Below, in pieces: positions 48,499-57,610 of a DNA stretch of 64,000 nt. How positions within the stretch are numbered: position 1 is the stretch's first letter; every line of letters starts with the position of its first letter. The stretch covers positions 1 through 64,000 of the forward strand of contig NZ_JBQHUF010000011.1 in NCBI RefSeq assembly GCF_052065355.1, in the 5' to 3' direction. A program made the translations under genes and the position numbers. The notes under the pieces are model-generated. The model ran no database searches. It was not told the origin of the DNA and was given only the letters and a program-made list of their open reading frames with translations. The stretch comes from Flavonifractor sp052065355 (GTDB lineage: Bacteria > Bacillota > Clostridia > Oscillospirales > Oscillospiraceae).

Positions 48499-49151
48499 GG
48501 CTGAGAGCCTCCCTCCGTCCGGGCCATCTCCCGGGCGGCCTCTTCGATCTCTTCCTCCGTCACCTCTGCACCCTCCTGCTCCGCCTGGAGCCGGGCCACT
48601 GCCGCCTGCATTTCCAGGGTCAGCTGGCCGTCCTCCGGCGCGGCGTTGGGCAACTCCGGCAACTCGTCCAGGCTGGATAGCCCAAATGAGCGGAGAAAGT
48701 TCTGCGTGGTGCGGTACTGGATGGGCCGGCCAGGTACAGCCAGGCGGCCACATTCCTCAATCAGTTCACGCTCCAGCAGCAAGCTCACCGTATAGGAGCT
48801 GTCTACCCCACGGATCTGGTCCACGTAGGCCCGAGTGGCGGGCTGATAGTAGGCGATGATGGCCAGCACCTCCAGCGCCGGCTGGCTCAGCTTGGCCGGG
48901 CGGCGGCTCTCAAAGGCCCGCCGGATATTATGGGCAAACTCCGGGGCGGAACACAGCTGATAGCTGCTGTCCAGCCGCAGCAGGCGGATACCCCGGCGCT
49001 CATAACTGTAGTAGTCTGCCAGCCGCTGGCACACAGCATCTGCTGTGCTCCGGTCAATATCCAGAGCCAGACACAGACGCTCCACGCCCACCGGCTCGCC
49101 GGCCGCAAACAGGATGCCCTCAATGGCGGATTCAATTTCCTTCAATTCCAT
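48495..49151 (-). CDS. scpB: segregation and condensation protein B
   Basis: Kleisin-associated winged-helix subunit of the SMC-ScpAB condensin, needed for chromosome segregation. It is 218 aa: MELKEIESAIEGILFAAGEPV at the start, LSQPALEVLAIIAYYQPATR in the second winged helix, and GRPIQYRTTQNFLRSFGL near the end, followed by an acidic tail. It follows scpA by two bases. Confidence 0.94.
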   Translation of the reverse strand: MELKEIESAIEGILFAAGEPVGVERLCLALDIDRSTADAVCQRLADYYSYERRGIRLLRLDSSYQLCSAPEFAHNIRRAFESRRPAKLSQPALEVLAIIAYYQPATRAYVDQIRGVDSSYTVSLLLERELIEECGRLAVPGRPIQYRTTQNFLRSFGLSSLDELPELPNAAPEDGQLTLEMQAAVARLQAEQEGAEVTEEEIEEAAREMARTEGGSQP

Positions 49152-49153
49152 GA

Positions 49154-49978
49154 TTATCCCCCATCTGCCGGTTCATATGCATCGGTAGAAAATTCCACCG
49201 TTTCCTGCCCGTCGGCCTCGGTACAGGTCACGGTGCAGTCCGTCTCTGTGCCAGCCAGACGCAGGCGGCGGGCTTTGCACAGTTCCAGCACCGCGATAAA
49301 AGTGGCCACGATTTCCGAGCGGCTACGGTTGCCTTTAAACAGCGCCCGGAAGCGGGTCACTCCAAACCGGGTCAGCCGGTCCAGAATCTCGTCGGCCTTG
49401 TCGGCCACCGGATAGGGCTCCCGGCCCACAATGCCCTCAAAGGCCGCCATAGGCGGCGGCAGCCGGTGGTCCACCCGGGCCAGCACGCTCTGCATAGCCC
49501 GCAGCAGGTCCCCCGGCTGATGAACGTACCGGTAGGTCTTACTTACCGGCAGCACCTCAGGCGTTTTGGTCAGGTAATCCCGGCCCACAGCGTAGCGGTC
49601 GGACAGCTGAGGAATCACCGCCTTGATACGGGCAAAATTCTCATGCCGCTGGTGCTCCTCCAGAGATGCCATCAGCTGTTCCAATTCAGACAGCGCCTCT
49701 TCATCGTGGATGGACAGCAGCATTCTTGTTTTGATAAAAACCAGCTGGGCGGCCATGGTTACAAACTCGCTGGCCACCTCCAGGTCCAGTTTCTTACGCT
49801 GGTCCATCCAGGCCAGATACTGCTCGAGGATCAGGGAGATCTGAATGTCCTTGATCTCCATTTTGTTTTTGGACAGCAGGTGGAGGATCAGGTCCAGCGG
49901 GCCATTGAAATCCTCCATATCCTCCCTGGTTTTCACCACTTTTTCCAGATGGTAAATGGGCGTTTCGATGGTACTCAC
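49154..49978 (-). CDS. scpA: segregation and condensation protein A (kleisin)
   Basis: Bridges the SMC head domains in condensin. It is 274 aa with FNGPLDLILHLLSKNKMEI (about 24-43), SEFVTMAAQLVFIKTRMLL and a C-terminal winged-helix part (SRSEIVATFIAVLELCKARR). The start is GTG at 49978; the N-terminal extension before MEDFNGPLDL occurs in related Clostridia as far as I recall, although an ATG at 49918 is possible. Cotranscribed with scpB, DUF2953 and gerW. Confidence 0.93.
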   Translation of the reverse strand: MSTIETPIYHLEKVVKTREDMEDFNGPLDLILHLLSKNKMEIKDIQISLILEQYLAWMDQRKKLDLEVASEFVTMAAQLVFIKTRMLLSIHDEEALSELEQLMASLEEHQRHENFARIKAVIPQLSDRYAVGRDYLTKTPEVLPVSKTYRYVHQPGDLLRAMQSVLARVDHRLPPPMAAFEGIVGREPYPVADKADEILDRLTRFGVTRFRALFKGNRSRSEIVATFIAVLELCKARRLRLAGTETDCTVTCTEADGQETVEFSTDAYEPADGG

Positions 49979-49979
49979 C

Positions 49980-50690
49980 TCAAAACAGTTTCAGGATGGC
50001 GGACACGTCCTGACAGATCCAAAGCACATCCGCCGGCATACCGGTCACCGCGCACATTCCCTGGATGACATGTATGATCAGAAAACTCAGCGGTCCGCTG
50101 AACACGCCCAGCAGCACCAGCACAAAAAGCGCAATTCCGATGTACCGCTCATAGCGCAGAATCTTGTAATAGGCCTTGCTGGGCAGCAGGGCAAACAGGA
50201 TCTTGGAGCCGTCCAGCGGCGAGATGGGAATCAGGTTGAACAGGCCCATACCCACCCCCAACAGTGCAATATTGGACAGAAAGCACAGGGCCAGCAACGT
50301 GATATGGCTCACATACCCGAAATGCCAGATCAGGGAGGCCACCGCCACAGCCGCTATAGCGGTGAGAAAGTTGGCTGCAGGACCTGCCAGCGCAGTCAGA
50401 GCCATTCCCTGCTTGGGATGTTTGAAATAACGCATGTCCACCGGCACCGGTTTGGCCCATCCCACTTTGGCAATGAGCATCATGAGCAGGCCAACGGGAT
50501 CCAAATGCTTGACGGGGTTCAGCGTCAGGCGGCCCGCCTGCTTTGCCGTGGGATCACCCAGCCGCCAGGCCACAAAGCCGTGAGACAGCTCATGAAGCGT
50601 AATGCACAGCAGAGCGGAAACCGCGCTGATCAGCAGCGTGATTAGTCCCCACCAGTCCATATGCTGCGCAAAATCCGAAAAAGATGTCAA
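49980..50690 (-). CDS. site-2-protease-family (M50) membrane metalloprotease
   Basis: 236 aa with about five or six transmembrane segments. The zinc motif is ITLHELSHGF (HExxH, about residue 31) and the second ligand site is NLIPISPLDGSKIL (about 165). This is the rhomboid-sized YwhC-like branch common beside scpA in Firmicutes; substrate unknown. TTG start at 50690 with GGAGG 9 bases upstream; an in-frame ATG 10 codons later is an alternative. It precedes scpA by one base. Confidence 0.85.
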   Translation of the reverse strand: MTSFSDFAQHMDWWGLITLLISAVSALLCITLHELSHGFVAWRLGDPTAKQAGRLTLNPVKHLDPVGLLMMLIAKVGWAKPVPVDMRYFKHPKQGMALTALAGPAANFLTAIAAVAVASLIWHFGYVSHITLLALCFLSNIALLGVGMGLFNLIPISPLDGSKILFALLPSKAYYKILRYERYIGIALFVLVLLGVFSGPLSFLIIHVIQGMCAVTGMPADVLWICQDVSAILKLF

Positions 50691-50738
50691 TCTGTTCTTC
50701 CTCCGCTAGCCGCTTTCAGCGGTCTGTTTATGTTCGAC

Positions 50739-50767
50739 ATTATACCAAAATGGGCCGTAAAAGACAA
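50739..50767 (-). promoter_or_regulatory. promoter for the M50-scpA-scpB operon
   Basis: Minus strand TTGTCT (complement of 50762-50767), 17 bases, TATAAT (complement of 50739-50744). It lies directly downstream of the ysxC terminator. Confidence 0.72.
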
Positions 50768-50792
50768 GTGAGACTGCCATTCACAGTCTCAC
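50768..50792 (-). terminator. intrinsic terminator after ysxC
   Basis: GTGAGACTG (50768-50776) pairs perfectly with 50784-50792 around a 7-base loop, and the minus strand continues UUGUCUUUU. Confidence 0.82.
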
Positions 50793-50800
50793 CCGTCCGA

Positions 50801-51400
50801 CTATACATAATCTTGCGCGTGACTCAGGATAAGGTCAAGCAGTTCCTGCTTTCCGGTCCCCTTCTCAGCCGAAAAGGGAATTACCTTCACACCATCATCC
50901 AGTCCAAGGGTTTCCCGGATGCGGGCCAGATTAGGCTCGATATCACTTTTGCGCAGCTTATCCAGCTTATTGGCCACCACAGCAAAAGGCTTTCCGCTGT
51001 TCTTGAACCACTCCGCCATGGTGCAGTCGTCTGCCGTAGGTTTATGGCGGGCGTCCACGATCATCAGCCCCAGGCTCATAAGAGCCGGATCAGCAAACCA
51101 CTCCTCCATCAACCGGCCCCAGCGCTGCTTTTCCGCCATGGATACCTTGGCATAGCCGTAGCCCGGCAAATCCACCAGGTAAAAGGCACCGTCAATGAGG
51201 AAATAATTAATATGGGTAGTCTTGCCGGGAGCGGCACCTACCCGGGCAAAATTCTTCCGGTTCAGCAGGCGGTTGATGACCGAGGACTTGCCTACGTTGG
51301 AGCGGCCGGCAAAAGCCACCTGGGGCAGACGGTCCCGGGGAAAATCCCCGGCTTTGGCCGCCGACCGGACAAATTCCGCTTTTTGCAGATTGACCTGCAT
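50801..51400 (-). CDS. ysxC: ribosome biogenesis GTPase YsxC/EngB
   Basis: Essential GTPase for late 50S assembly. It is 199 aa: G1 AGRSNVGKSS (about residue 30), G2 GKTTHIN, G3 DLPGYGYAKV, G4 NKLDKL and G5 FSAEKGTG. GGAGG precedes the ATG. It follows lon by 45 bases, the lonA-ysxC order of Bacillus subtilis. Confidence 0.95.
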   Translation of the reverse strand: MQVNLQKAEFVRSAAKAGDFPRDRLPQVAFAGRSNVGKSSVINRLLNRKNFARVGAAPGKTTHINYFLIDGAFYLVDLPGYGYAKVSMAEKQRWGRLMEEWFADPALMSLGLMIVDARHKPTADDCTMAEWFKNSGKPFAVVANKLDKLRKSDIEPNLARIRETLGLDDGVKVIPFSAEKGTGKQELLDLILSHAQDYV

Positions 51401-51445
51401 AGCAACCTCCTGTACTTGAAATTTACTTTACAGCCATTATGTACC

Positions 51446-53854
51446 CTATTGTTTGAGGCAGGGCCGCTCACCCTGGTGGGCCGTATCCCGCAGCATCTGC
51501 ACCTGTTCCCCGCTGCCGCAGGCCAGGTCCAGGGCCAGCGCTTCAGCCAGCACCTCATCCACCTGCTCCACGGGAACAAAGCGCAGGCCGGCCCGCACTG
51601 TCTGGTCGATCTCTTCCAGATCCTTTTCGTTGTCGGCGGGAACGATCACAGTGGTGATGCCGTTCCGGTACGCTGCCACGGTCTTTTCCTTCAGGCCGCC
51701 GATGGGCAGTACTCTTCCACGTAAAGTAACTTCGCCTGTCATAGCCAGTTCCCGCTTGACTGGCGTGCCAGTCAGGGCAGACACCATGGCTGTGGTGATG
51801 GCGATGCCTGCCGACGGGCCGTCTTTAGGTACTGCCCCCTCCGGGAAATGGATATGGATGTCTTTTGTTTTATAGAAATCAGCCTCAATACCCAGCTGCG
51901 GGGCTCGACTGCGGATATAGGTCAGGGCTGCATGGGCAGACTCTTTCATCACGTCTCCCAGGTTGCCTGTCAGCTCAATCTTACCGCTGCCGGGGACTAC
52001 GCCCACCTCTACCTCCAGAATCTCGCCGCCCACACTGGTCCAGGCCAGGCCATTGACCACGCCCACCTGCTCCGTCTGGGGCAAACGATCCGGATGATAG
52101 CGAGGGATCCCCAGATAACTCTCCAGGTTCTTTTCTGTAACGCTTATAGACTTTACACCATCTGATACGACACGCATTGCAGCTTTCCGGCACAGAGCGC
52201 CCAGCTCCCGTTCCAGAACACGGACGCCGGATTCCCGGGTATAGCCCCGAATCAAGGCGCGGATAGCATCGTCTGTGAGCTTGAGCTGCGCCTTGGTCAG
52301 TCCGTGACGCTTCAACTCCTTGGGCAGAAGATGCCGCTTGGCGATCTGTACCTTCTCCTCGTCTGTATAGCTGTTCAGCTCAATGACCTCCATCCGGTCC
52401 AGCAGAGGCCGGGGGATGGTATCCAGCGTATTGGCAGTGGTGATAAAGAGCACATCGGACAGATCGAAGGGCACCTCCAGGAAATGATCCCGGAAGGTCC
52501 CGTTTTGCTCCCCGTCCAGTACCTCCAGCAGTGCGGAAGCGGGATCGCCCCGCTGGTCGTTGCCCAGCTTGTCGATCTCGTCCAGCAGCAGCAGCGGGTT
52601 ACAGCTGCCGGCCTGCTGAATGGCGGCGATCACACGGCCGGGCATGGCGCCAACATAGGTCTTGCGGTGACCCCGGATTTCCGCTTCGTCGTGGACGCCA
52701 CCCAGGGAGATGCGAGCCATGTTCCGGTGGATGGCCTTGGCCACACTGGAGGCAATGGAGGTCTTGCCTACCCCCGGAGGTCCTACCAGGCAGAGGATTT
52801 GCCCCTTCAGCTGGGGCGCCAGCTGTTTGACGGCCAGAAATTCCAGTATCCGTTCCTTAACCTTGTCCAGGCCGTAGTGATCGGCGTCTAGCACCTTCCG
52901 GGCCGCCTCCACATTGACCCGCTCCTTTGTCTTTTTGCCCCAGGGCAGCTCCAGCACCGTGTCCAAATAGTTGCGGATCACAGTAGCCTCCGCTGAACCG
53001 AAGGGCTGCTTCTCCAAGCGGCGCAGCTCCTTCTCCAGCTTCTCCCGCACCTCTTCCGGCAGCTTGGCCTTGGCGATCTGGCGGCGGTAATCGCTGAATT
53101 CCTGGTCTCCGCTCCCCTGCTGGTCTTCGCCCAGCTCCTGCTGGAGGACCTTCAGCTGCTCCCGCAGGACGTAGTCACGCTGGCTGCGGGTCAGCTGATC
53201 CCGAACCTTGGTCTGCATCTCCTGTTCCAACTCCAGGATCTCTACCTCCCGGCGGAGATTTTGACTCAGCTTCTCCAAGCGGCGGACCGGACGCAGCTCC
53301 TCCAGGATGATCTGCTTGTCCCCCGTCCGCATGGGAAGATTCTGAGCGATGTAGTCGGCGATATAGCCGGGGTCCTCGCTGGAAAGCACGGAGAGTAGGA
53401 TGTCCGGCGTCATCTTGGGCGCAAGCTCAATATAGCTTTCAAACAGCTCATAGGTTTGCCGGATCAGAGCCTCTGTACGGGCCGAACGCTTTACAGGTTG
53501 CTCCGCCGGAATCTCCTCCACCTGGGCCGTCAGGTAGGGCGTGGACTCCACCACCTGGCACAAACGGCCTCGGCTGACGCCCTCCACCATGACCCGAACG
53601 TTGTCGCCCGGCAGCCGGAGGATCTGGCGCACATTGCTGATGGTACCGATGCTATAGAGATCCCCTTCCTGGGGGTTTTCAATGGCCAGGTCCCGCTGGG
53701 CCACCAGAAAGATGGTCTGTCCGCTGGTCATGGCCTCGTCCAGGGCTTTGATGGAGCTCTCCCGTCCCACATCGAAGTGGAGCAGCATATTAGGAAAAAT
53801 CGTCAGGCCCCGCAGGGCCAGTGCAGGCATGATAACCGGGGTATTTGCTTGCAT
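51446..53854 (-). CDS. lon: ATP-dependent protease Lon
   Basis: AAA+ protease for misfolded and regulatory proteins. It is 802 aa: N-terminal Lon substrate-binding domain (about 1-205), a coiled region, AAA+ domain with GPPGVGKTS and LLLDEIDKLG, and the protease domain with GPSAGIA (catalytic Ser, about 700) and IGGLKEKTVAA (catalytic Lys). The start at 53854 has GGGAGG upstream; an earlier ATG overlaps that region. It follows clpX, as in Bacillus. Confidence 0.95.
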   Translation of the reverse strand: MQANTPVIMPALALRGLTIFPNMLLHFDVGRESSIKALDEAMTSGQTIFLVAQRDLAIENPQEGDLYSIGTISNVRQILRLPGDNVRVMVEGVSRGRLCQVVESTPYLTAQVEEIPAEQPVKRSARTEALIRQTYELFESYIELAPKMTPDILLSVLSSEDPGYIADYIAQNLPMRTGDKQIILEELRPVRRLEKLSQNLRREVEILELEQEMQTKVRDQLTRSQRDYVLREQLKVLQQELGEDQQGSGDQEFSDYRRQIAKAKLPEEVREKLEKELRRLEKQPFGSAEATVIRNYLDTVLELPWGKKTKERVNVEAARKVLDADHYGLDKVKERILEFLAVKQLAPQLKGQILCLVGPPGVGKTSIASSVAKAIHRNMARISLGGVHDEAEIRGHRKTYVGAMPGRVIAAIQQAGSCNPLLLLDEIDKLGNDQRGDPASALLEVLDGEQNGTFRDHFLEVPFDLSDVLFITTANTLDTIPRPLLDRMEVIELNSYTDEEKVQIAKRHLLPKELKRHGLTKAQLKLTDDAIRALIRGYTRESGVRVLERELGALCRKAAMRVVSDGVKSISVTEKNLESYLGIPRYHPDRLPQTEQVGVVNGLAWTSVGGEILEVEVGVVPGSGKIELTGNLGDVMKESAHAALTYIRSRAPQLGIEADFYKTKDIHIHFPEGAVPKDGPSAGIAITTAMVSALTGTPVKRELAMTGEVTLRGRVLPIGGLKEKTVAAYRNGITTVIVPADNEKDLEEIDQTVRAGLRFVPVEQVDEVLAEALALDLACGSGEQVQMLRDTAHQGERPCLKQ

Positions 53855-53970
53855 ATGGATACCTCCCTCATACAAAGACAGAAGCCAGGAACTGGAGGCT
53901 GCGGCTTACTCAGCAAGACCCGTTGCTCCGAATTCCCGACTTCTGTACTCCGCGTTCAGGCTTTGATCTG

Positions 53971-55287
53971 TTAAGACACGTTCCCCTTGGGGGCGGAACC
54001 GCCCTTTTCTGCACGCAGGGACGCGCCGCCGAGGCGGGGCCGCTGGGTGCGTTCAGGGTCGTATTCAATGGCGGGAGGCTGGTGATCCCTGACGCTCTCC
54101 GCCGTAATGGTCACTTTTGCGATGGTGGGATCGGAAGGCACGTCATACATGATCTGGGTCATGACGTCTTCCAGCACCGCACGCAGGCCACGGGCACCGA
54201 TGCCCCGCTCAATGGCCTTTTCAGCAGCTTCCTCCAGAGCCTGGGGCTCAAACTCCAGATCCACCATATCATATTCCAGCAGCTTCTGGTACTGCTTCAC
54301 CAGAGCGTTCTTGGGCTCAGTGAGGATGCGCACCAGCTGCTCCTTATCCAGCGCATTCAAGGTGGTGATGACCGGCAGACGGCCCACCAGTTCAGGAATG
54401 ATGCCGAACTTCAACAGGTCGTGAGGCTGGATCTCCTTGAAGATGGCGGTATTGCTCTTCTCCTTCTTCCCCTGGATATCCGCGCCAAAGCCGATAGTCT
54501 TCTTATCCAGACGCTGCTCGATGATCTTCTCCATCCCGTCAAAGGCGCCGCCGCAGATGAACAGGATGTTCTTGGTGTCGATCTGGATGAACTCCTGGTG
54601 GGGATGCTTCCGTCCGCCCTGGGGCGGCACATTGGCCACGGTACCCTCCAGGATCTTCAGCAGTGCCTGCTGCACACCTTCGCCGGACACATCCCGAGTA
54701 ATGGAGGTGTTCTCGCTCTTGCGGGCGATCTTGTCGATCTCATCCACGTAGATGATGCCGCGCTCCGCCAACTCGATATCGTAGTCGGCAGCCTGCACCA
54801 GACGCAGCAGGATGTTCTCCACGTCGTCGCCCACATAGCCCGCCTCGGTCAGCGTGGTGGCGTCGGCAATGGCAAAGGGCACCTTCAGGATCCGGGCCAG
54901 GGTCTGGGCAAACAGGGTCTTGCCGCAGCCAGTGGGACCCATGAGCAGAATATTGCTCTTCTGGAGCTCCACATCGTCCCCGCCGCCGAAGTAGATCCGC
55001 TTGTAGTGGTTGTACACCGCCACAGACAGAGCCACCTTGGCGTCCTCCTGGCCGATGATATACTGATCCAGCACATCCCGGATCTCCCGGGGAGTGGGGA
55101 TCACGTCCGGAATATCAGGGCTGATAGGCTCCTCCGGATCGTAGTTGTCGTCCAGAATGCTCATGCACAGGTGGACGCACTCGTTGCAGATATAGGCGCC
55201 GGGCCCGGCAATGATCCTGGCCACCTGCTCCTGGTGCTTACCGCAGAAGGAGCATCTTACGCTTTTGCGTTCGTCATTTTTCGGCAT
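53971..55287 (-). CDS. clpX: ATP-dependent Clp protease ATPase subunit ClpX
   Basis: Unfoldase that feeds ClpP. It is 438 aa: an N-terminal zinc-binding domain with CSFCGKHQ and CNECVHLC, the AAA+ core with GPTGCGKT (Walker A) and YVDEIDKIA (Walker B), KKTIGFGAD containing the IGF-type ClpP-binding loop, and sensor-2 GARGLRAVLE. Directly downstream of clpP, so supply of both is linked. Confidence 0.95.
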   Translation of the reverse strand: MPKNDERKSVRCSFCGKHQEQVARIIAGPGAYICNECVHLCMSILDDNYDPEEPISPDIPDVIPTPREIRDVLDQYIIGQEDAKVALSVAVYNHYKRIYFGGGDDVELQKSNILLMGPTGCGKTLFAQTLARILKVPFAIADATTLTEAGYVGDDVENILLRLVQAADYDIELAERGIIYVDEIDKIARKSENTSITRDVSGEGVQQALLKILEGTVANVPPQGGRKHPHQEFIQIDTKNILFICGGAFDGMEKIIEQRLDKKTIGFGADIQGKKEKSNTAIFKEIQPHDLLKFGIIPELVGRLPVITTLNALDKEQLVRILTEPKNALVKQYQKLLEYDMVDLEFEPQALEEAAEKAIERGIGARGLRAVLEDVMTQIMYDVPSDPTIAKVTITAESVRDHQPPAIEYDPERTQRPRLGGASLRAEKGGSAPKGNVS

Positions 55288-55388
55288 GTTCCATACCTCA
55301 ATGCTAGAAAATTCAGTCGTCCCCGGGGGACTTCCGTATACGACACGGAGGGAGCAGGGCGTCTTCCCCGCTCCCCCCCTGTTGGATT

Positions 55389-55970
55389 TTACCGCGAATA
55401 GATCACCTTGTCAATCAGACCAAACTCCTTGGCCTCCTCGGCGGACATGAAGTTGTCCCGCTCACAGGCGGCGGTGACTTCCTCCACGTTCTTACCGGTG
55501 TTGTCTGCCAGGATCTGGTTCATCCGTTTTTTGATGATCTCCAACCGCTTCAGGTGGATCGCCATATCGGTGATCTGGCCCTGGGTACCGGCAGAAGGCT
55601 GATGAATCATAATCTCAGCATTAGGCAGCGCCAGACGCTTGCCCTTGGCGCCGGAGGAGAGCAGGAAAGCTCCCATGCTAGCGGCCATACCGATGCAGAT
55701 GGTAGACACATCGCACTTGATGTACTGCATGGTATCATAGATGGCCATACCGTCGGTCACGGAGCCGCCAGGGCTGTTGATATAGAACTGAATGTCCTTG
55801 TCAGGATCCTGGGCCTCCAGATACAGAAGCTGGGCAACTACCAGACTGGCAGTGGTTGCGTTCACTTCCTCACCCAGGAAAATGATGCGGTCGTTGAGCA
55901 GCCGGGAGAAAATATCGTAGGAACGCTCGCCCCGGTTGGTCTGCTCTACAACATAAGGAACTAAGCTCAT
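55389..55970 (-). CDS. clpP: ATP-dependent Clp protease proteolytic subunit
   Basis: Serine protease forming the 14-mer chamber. It is 193 aa with catalytic Ser in GMAASMGAFLL (about residue 97), His in IMIHQPSAG (about 122), and Asp in ERDNFMSAEEA (about 171). The N-terminal SLVPYVVEQTNRGERSYDI is characteristic. Preceded by GGAGAAC. Part of tig-clpP-clpX-lon. Confidence 0.96.
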   Translation of the reverse strand: MSLVPYVVEQTNRGERSYDIFSRLLNDRIIFLGEEVNATTASLVVAQLLYLEAQDPDKDIQFYINSPGGSVTDGMAIYDTMQYIKCDVSTICIGMAASMGAFLLSSGAKGKRLALPNAEIMIHQPSAGTQGQITDMAIHLKRLEIIKKRMNQILADNTGKNVEEVTAACERDNFMSAEEAKEFGLIDKVIYSR

Positions 55971-55999
55971 GGTTCAGGTTCTCCTTTATTTTGATGTCA

Positions 56000-56037
56000 G
56001 GGCGTTTTCGGCGCCCGGCCATCCCCCGATGGCGGGC
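56000..56037 (-). repeat. two overlapping stem-loops between tig and clpP
   Basis: GGGCG (56000-56004) can pair with CGCCC (56012-56016), while GCCCG-CCATC (56013-56023, one bulge) can pair with GATGG-CGGGC (56028-56037). They share bases 56013-56016 and so exclude one another. Neither is followed by a U-run on the minus strand; they may partly end tig transcripts or tune clpP expression. Confidence 0.45.
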
Positions 56038-56072
56038 AGTCACACACAAGAGTATGCCCGCTTATCGGCACC

Positions 56073-57491
56073 TTATTCCTCGGTCTTTTCCTCGCCCTCG
56101 GCGGCATCCTCAGCCTTCTTCTTGGTGGTGCGGCGCTTCTTGGGCTTCTCCTCACCCTCAGCGGCCTCACCCTCGGCATCCTCAGCCTTCTTCTTGGTGG
56201 TCTTCTTCTTGGCGGGAGCCTTGCCCACCTTGGCGGAATCATAGATCACCTGCTCGGCCTTCTTCATGGACAGCTCCTTGCGGATGTCGTCGGCGGCCAC
56301 AGCCTCCTTCACCTTGTCCAGCTCCATGTGGTACTGCTCGGACAAGCGCTTGTACTCCTCCTCCAGCTCCTCGTCGGAGATCTGGATGTCCTCAGCAGCG
56401 ATCACGGCGTTCAGAGCCAGGTCGCGGCGCACCCGCTCCAGGGCGGCGGCCTTAGCCTGCTCACGCATCATATCCATGTTCATGCCGGTCATGGCCAGGT
56501 ACTGCTCAAAGGGAATGCCCTGAGCCTGGATCCGCTGAGCCATGTCGTTCACCAGGTTGTCGGCCTCGAACTCCACCATGGCGTCGGGGATCTCCACTTC
56601 CATGTTGCTCATGACCTGCTCCAGGACAGCAGCCTCAAAGGCCTGCTTGGCCTGGTTCTCGCGGCGCTCGGTCAGCTTGTCGGCCAGGTCCTTCTTGAAG
56701 TCAGCCAGAGTGTCGAACTCAGACACGTCCTTGGCAAACTCGTCGTCCACGGTGGGCAGCTGCTTCTCCTTCACCTCGTGGACCTTCACCTTGAACACGA
56801 CAGCCTTGCCGGCCAGGTCGGCGTGATAGTCCTCGGGGAAGGTGATGTCCAGGTCCTTCTCGTCGCCGGCCTTGGTGCCAACCAGCTGCTCCTCGAAGCC
56901 GGGCACAAAAGAGCCGGAGCCCAGCTCCAGGCTGTGGCCCTCGCCCTTGCCGCCGTCAAAGGGCTTACCGTCCAGGAAGCCCTCAAAGTCGATGACCACG
57001 GTGTCACCGTTCTGAGCCTCACGCTCCACGGTCACCATACGGGTGGCGCGGTTGATGTAGGGCTTCAGCTCGTTGTCGATGTCCTCGTCAGTGATCTTGA
57101 CCTCTTCCTTCTCAGCGGTCAGGCCCTTGTACTCGCCCAGCTTCACCTCGGGACGGACAGTGACCAGAGCCTTGAAGGTCAGGCCCTCCTTGCCCACGCT
57201 GACGATATCCACCTTGGGCCAAGCCACGGCGTCCAGCTTCTCCTGCTCCACCGCGTCGGCGTAGGCCTGGGGATAAATCTCGTTGATGGCGTCTTCATAG
57301 AACACACCGGAACCGTACATGCCCTCGATGACCTTCCGGGGAGCCTTGCCCTTACGGAAGCCGGGGACCATGATCTTGCCGCGCTGCTTCAGATAAGCCT
57401 TCTGAACGGCAGCCTCAAACTCCTCCGCCCCGATCTCGATGACCAGCTCGACGGTGCTCTTCTCCTGTTTCTCGACGCTCTTGACATTCAT
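56073..57491 (-). CDS. tig: trigger factor with a long charged C-terminal tail
   Basis: Ribosome-bound chaperone and prolyl isomerase. It is 472 aa against about 430 usually. The N-terminal ribosome-binding signature is GFRKGKAPRKVIE (about residue 45), the FKBP-type domain spans about 150-245 (GDTVVIDFEGFLDGKPF), then the helical arms. The last about 50 residues are an added low-complexity tail with two TTKKKAEDA repeats amid Glu/Gly/Ala/Lys. Start ATG at 57491 behind AGGAGG. Confidence 0.95.
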   Translation of the reverse strand: MNVKSVEKQEKSTVELVIEIGAEEFEAAVQKAYLKQRGKIMVPGFRKGKAPRKVIEGMYGSGVFYEDAINEIYPQAYADAVEQEKLDAVAWPKVDIVSVGKEGLTFKALVTVRPEVKLGEYKGLTAEKEEVKITDEDIDNELKPYINRATRMVTVEREAQNGDTVVIDFEGFLDGKPFDGGKGEGHSLELGSGSFVPGFEEQLVGTKAGDEKDLDITFPEDYHADLAGKAVVFKVKVHEVKEKQLPTVDDEFAKDVSEFDTLADFKKDLADKLTERRENQAKQAFEAAVLEQVMSNMEVEIPDAMVEFEADNLVNDMAQRIQAQGIPFEQYLAMTGMNMDMMREQAKAAALERVRRDLALNAVIAAEDIQISDEELEEEYKRLSEQYHMELDKVKEAVAADDIRKELSMKKAEQVIYDSAKVGKAPAKKKTTKKKAEDAEGEAAEGEEKPKKRRTTKKKAEDAAEGEEKTEE

Positions 57492-57567
57492 GTTGTTTAC
57501 TTCCTCCTGTCAGCCTCAGCTGCCGCCAAATCGGTCAGCGGAGGCCATCTTTCGCGTTATCCGCTAT

Positions 57568-57596
57568 ATAGTATCAGATACTGCGGAAAATTTCCA
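57568..57596 (-). promoter_or_regulatory. possible promoter for tig
   Basis: Minus strand TGGAAA (complement of 57591-57596), 17 bases, TACTAT (complement of 57568-57573). A palindrome GTATCAGATAC (57571-57581) overlaps it. The -35 match is modest. Confidence 0.4.
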
Positions 57597-57610
57597 TACT
57601 TTTTTTTGAA

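Noticed and set aside
53845..55401. A 518-codon plus-strand frame opposite clpX
   Set aside because: Antisense of clpX, which is unmistakable; no ribosome binding site or domain.
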